From: Chryseobacterium sp. JM1
GTDB lineage: Bacteria > Bacteroidota > Bacteroidia > Flavobacteriales > Weeksellaceae
NCBI RefSeq assembly: GCF_000737715.1
Contig: NZ_JPRN01000009.1
Span: 1 to 64,000 of the forward strand
DNA: 64,000 nucleotides
Direction: 5' to 3'
Below the pieces are notes generated by a model. That model worked only from the letters and a program-made list of their open reading frames with translations, was not told the DNA's origin and ran no database searches. Both the position numbers and the translations under genes were made by a program. Shown in pieces: positions 61,009-64,000 of the stretch (position 1 is the stretch's first letter; each line of letters starts with the position of its first letter).

Positions 61009-62427
61009 TTACTGCCAGCCGCCGCCCACTGCTCTGTACAGAGAAGTAATGGCATTTAAGCGTTGGGCTTTCAGGGAAGCGAGATCCAGTTCTGCCTGAA
61101 GCTTATTGCTTTGCGCGATAATCACTTCTACATACGTCGCTGAATTGTATTTAAATAAAATATCAGCTTTCTTCACCGCTTCACCGGATTTCGCAGCTAA
61201 TCCTTCTGCAATTTTCTGCTGTTCTTCCAGCTTCTGGATCTGCACCAGTGCATCAGAAACTTCTCCAACCGCTTTTAAAACAGACTGTTTGAAATTAATT
61301 TCAGCCTGATCCGCCAGCACTTTAGACTGTTCGTATTGGGTCTTTAATTGTTTTCCGTTTAAAATAGGCTGGGCAATCATTCCTGCCGCCATTCCGAAAA
61401 GCGAACCGGGAACACTGAACCAATGGCTGGCCTGGAAAGCATTCAATCCGCCCTGAGCCGTAATATTCAGAGAAGGATACATGCTCATTTTCGCCACATG
61501 GATCGCAGCTGCACTTTTTCTGACTTCGAGTTCAGCCGTTTTAATATCGGGTCTGTAACTTAGCAGTTCTGATGGAATTCCTGCTGCAATGCGGTCCGGC
61601 GACTGTACATTATTCAGACTCGCACTTCTCTCAATTTTATCCGGCATTGAGCCTGTCAAAATACTCAATGCATTTTCCTGAACCGCGATAGAACTTTCAA
61701 TGGCAGGAACTGTTTTTAAGATCTGATCTTTTACAATTTCCTGCTGCTGTACGGCAAGAGCCGTCGTTAAGCCTAATTCCTGCTGCTTGGTTAAAAACTT
61801 CAGGGTCGTATCAGAATATTCTAAATTGGATTTTGTAATCTGCAATTGCGTATCCAGCATTAGTAAGTTGTAATATCCCTGCACCACTGAAGCGACCAGC
61901 TGGGTTTTTACCGCTTTTGCTGCTTCCTGGGTTTTAAGATATTCTGTCAGAGCCTGCTCTTTTCTTCCTCTGATCTTCCCCCAGATATCAGCTTCCCATG
62001 AAATGTTGACAGACGTGGTATAATCTTCTGTATACTTTCTTCCCATGAACTGCCCAGCCATCATTCCGTTCATACTGTTGTCTGAAGGACGGCTGATACT
62101 CGCATTCGCAACCGTTGCGCTGATCGTGGGAACATTCCCCCACTTGCTTTGGTTATAAGCAAGGGAGGCGTATTCTATCTGTTTTAATGCCACAAGAAAA
62201 TTATTATTCTGTGCAATGGCTTTGTCGATAAGACCAACCAACACCGGGTCTTTAAAAAAGTCCTTGTAGCTGGTCTTTGCTATATTTTCCTGAGCGTCCG
62301 CAATGATGCTGTCATTTCTGAAAGCTTCAGGCATTTTCACTTCAGGCTGTTCAAATTTCTGAACTTTGCACGAAACGGCAACTCCTGAGATCAATGCGAT
62401 ATATGCTATATTTTTAATTGAATTCAT
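61009..62427 (-). CDS. TolC/OprM-type outer-membrane efflux lipoprotein
   Basis: From the ATG at 62427 the protein has 472 residues with a lipoprotein signal (NIAYIALISGVAVSC, acylated Cys20). The two OEP repeats are visible: FLVALKQIEYASLAYNQSKWGNVPTISATV and the long coiled helices (TQLQITKSNLEYSDTTLKFLTKQQELGLTTALAVQQQEIVKDQIL), then PSELLSYRPDIKTAELEVRKSAAAIHVAKMSMYPSLNI. NodT-type proteins form the outer-membrane channel for RND pumps. It follows the RND transporter gene by 17 bp, so the two make one pump. Confidence 0.94.
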   Translation of the reverse strand: MNSIKNIAYIALISGVAVSCKVQKFEQPEVKMPEAFRNDSIIADAQENIAKTSYKDFFKDPVLVGLIDKAIAQNNNFLVALKQIEYASLAYNQSKWGNVPTISATVANASISRPSDNSMNGMMAGQFMGRKYTEDYTTSVNISWEADIWGKIRGRKEQALTEYLKTQEAAKAVKTQLVASVVQGYYNLLMLDTQLQITKSNLEYSDTTLKFLTKQQELGLTTALAVQQQEIVKDQILKTVPAIESSIAVQENALSILTGSMPDKIERSASLNNVQSPDRIAAGIPSELLSYRPDIKTAELEVRKSAAAIHVAKMSMYPSLNITAQGGLNAFQASHWFSVPGSLFGMAAGMIAQPILNGKQLKTQYEQSKVLADQAEINFKQSVLKAVGEVSDALVQIQKLEEQQKIAEGLAAKSGEAVKKADILFKYNSATYVEVIIAQSNKLQAELDLASLKAQRLNAITSLYRAVGGGWQ

Positions 62428-62444
62428 TTTAATAATCATTTGGA

Positions 62445-64000
62445 TTAATATTCCCAGTCGGCTTCTGTTATTACTTTTCCGCTCATTCTTTCATGTAAAG
62501 CCTGGAAGACTACAAAAAGCACCGGAACCACAAAGATTCCTAAAACAGTTCCGAAGATCATCCCGGAAACCGCTGCATATCCGATAGAATGGTTTCCTAA
62601 CGCTGACGGTCCTATGACAAAAAGCAATGGAAGAAGTCCCGCAATAAATGCTAATGACGTCATCAGAATCGGACGCAGACGCGCTTTGGCACCTTCTACT
62701 GCAGAAGCGATAAGGCTTTTCCCTGCCCTTCTACGCTGAATGGCAAATTCTACAATCAGAATCCCGTTCTTCGCTAACAGACCAATCAGCATCACCAAAG
62801 CAATCTGAACATAAATATTATTGGAAAGATCTGCCATCGTAATTCCTACAAATACTCCTGATAAACCTACAGGAATAGCGATCAGTACAGCAAACGGAAG
62901 CACATAACTTTCATACTGCGCCGATAAAAGGAAGAATACAAACACAATACATAATCCGAAGATCATCACCGACTGTGAACCTGCACTTACTTCTTCACGG
63001 CTCATTCCTTTATAATCGTAGGTATATCCCGGAGGAAGCACCTGCTTGCTCACCTCATCAATAGCGGCCATCGCCTGTCCCGTACTGAATCCCGGAGCCG
63101 GCATTACGGTTAAGTTCGAAGAGTTGAACAGGTTGAAACGGTCTACCACTTCTGCACCCGTCACCTGTTTTAAGCTAACCAGCGTATTAATAGGAACCAT
63201 TTCTCCTGAATTATTTTTAACAAAAATACCGTTCAGTGATTCTTTGTCTTCTCTCATTTCCGGAGTAGACTGAACCAGTACTCTATAATATTTCCCGAAT
63301 CTGTTGAAATCCGAAGACTGAATACTTCCGTAATAGCCCTGCATCACGCCCAATACATCAGAAACATTAACGCCAAGCTGAGCTGCTTTTACCTCATCTA
63401 CCAACACTTCAAACTGTGGATAGGATACATCAAACGTTGTAAATGCCACTGCCACTTCCGGTCTCTGCATCAAGGCTCCCATCATTCCGTAAGAAATATT
63501 TCCAAGATTCTGAAGCTCGCCGTTTGTACGGTCCTGAAGCACAAGCTCCATCCCGCTGGTATTTCCGAAACCGTCTACCGTAGGTGTATTGATGACAAGG
63601 AAATTCGCTCTTTTATCCTGGGAAAGTGTTCCCTGAACCTGACCGATAATGTCATTGATATTGCTTACATTTCCTCTTTGCTCTGTCTTTTTAAGTTTAA
63701 CGAAAATAGAAGCCGCCGAAGATGACATAGATCCACTGAATAAGTTCAGCCCGTCCACTGAAATCACTTTTTCTACTGCCGGATTTTTTATCAACAGGTC
63801 TTCCGTATCAGAAACTACTTTGGTCGTTCTGTCTTTCGAAGCTCCCGGCGCAAGATTAGCCGTTACGATGATAAAACTCTGGTCTTCATCAGGAATAAAT
63901 CCTTTAGGTGTCGTCATCGACATCCATGCGAACAAACCTCCAAACCCAACAATGATGATTGCTGCCACCCATTTTCTCTTTAATAAAAACAGGATCGCTT
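62445..64000 (-). CDS. RND multidrug efflux transporter, C-terminal part (HAE1/AcrB type)
   Basis: About 518 residues are present, and the frame is still open at the window edge (the stretch before VAAIIIVGFGG reads AILFLLKRKW). It covers the second half of an RND protein: GFIPDEDQSFIIVTANLAPGAS, the porter loops with NTLVSLKQVTGAEVVDRFNLFNSSNLTV, MVFGLC-like IVFVFFLLSAQYESYVLPFAVLIAIPVGLSGV, ALVMLIGLLAKNGILIVEFA with the proton-path Asp/Lys helix area, and ALGNHSIGYAAVSGMIFGTVLGIFVVPVLFVVF. It exports hydrophobic compounds using the proton gradient. The first half and the membrane-fusion partner are outside the window. Confidence 0.93.
   Translation of the reverse strand, partial: AILFLLKRKWVAAIIIVGFGGLFAWMSMTTPKGFIPDEDQSFIIVTANLAPGASKDRTTKVVSDTEDLLIKNPAVEKVISVDGLNLFSGSMSSSAASIFVKLKKTEQRGNVSNINDIIGQVQGTLSQDKRANFLVINTPTVDGFGNTSGMELVLQDRTNGELQNLGNISYGMMGALMQRPEVAVAFTTFDVSYPQFEVLVDEVKAAQLGVNVSDVLGVMQGYYGSIQSSDFNRFGKYYRVLVQSTPEMREDKESLNGIFVKNNSGEMVPINTLVSLKQVTGAEVVDRFNLFNSSNLTVMPAPGFSTGQAMAAIDEVSKQVLPPGYTYDYKGMSREEVSAGSQSVMIFGLCIVFVFFLLSAQYESYVLPFAVLIAIPVGLSGVFVGITMADLSNNIYVQIALVMLIGLLAKNGILIVEFAIQRRRAGKSLIASAVEGAKARLRPILMTSLAFIAGLLPLLFVIGPSALGNHSIGYAAVSGMIFGTVLGIFVVPVLFVVFQALHERMSGKVITEADWEY

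Overview
The window looks like chromosomal DNA of a Flavobacteriia bacterium, most likely Chryseobacterium or a close Weeksellaceae relative. The evidence is the AT-rich sequence, promoters of the Bacteroidota type (TTG or TTTG, about 19 bp, then TAnnTTTG), many secreted proteins with short signal peptides ending near AQ or SQ, a type IX secretion sorting domain, SusC-type TonB receptor parts, a GH109 enzyme close to the Elizabethkingia enzyme, and GG-leader peptides. I saw no rRNA, tRNA, CRISPR array, prophage or intact insertion sequence. Short intergenic repeats are abundant.

Layout. 1-8700: the start of a secreted protein, a GH29 fucosidase-GH3 glycosidase pair, a structured tandem repeat array, and a run of small membrane and lipid-fold proteins below a GbsR-type regulator that has a matching palindrome at two promoters. 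8800-11200: an SGNH-type protein and an MBOAT acyltransferase that probably acylate an exported glycan. 11555-21774: the most unusual block, an operon of an ECF sigma factor, an inner-membrane protein with a SusC-type plug, VWA domain and type IX sorting tail, a SusC-type barrel with no recognisable plug, and an alpha-2-macroglobulin with its own plug-like domain and a thioester motif.

21996-36300: a papain-type peptidase, two GG-leader peptides with four conserved cysteines, an ene-reductase beside a HxlR regulator, a fused 2-oxoacid dehydrogenase E1, a polyprenyl synthase, a fatty acid hydroxylase-type protein, rlmN and queA. 36476-39793: GH109, a sugar nucleotidyltransferase and a sugar kinase-like protein with overlapping ends, which reads as a pathway from GalNAc glycans to UDP-GalNAc. 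40000-52750: mostly housekeeping genes (DNA glycosylase, S9 peptidase, thioesterase, topoisomerase III, pirin, Crp regulator, Na+/H+ antiporter).

53038-56894: a promoter, a 32-residue Met/Cys-rich leader peptide, an intrinsic terminator, then an EamA exporter and metN-metI-metQ. This has the layout of a methionine-responsive attenuator. 57265-64000: a second GH3 enzyme, a small lipoprotein, a cyclase-fold protein, and the end of an RND efflux operon that continues past the window.
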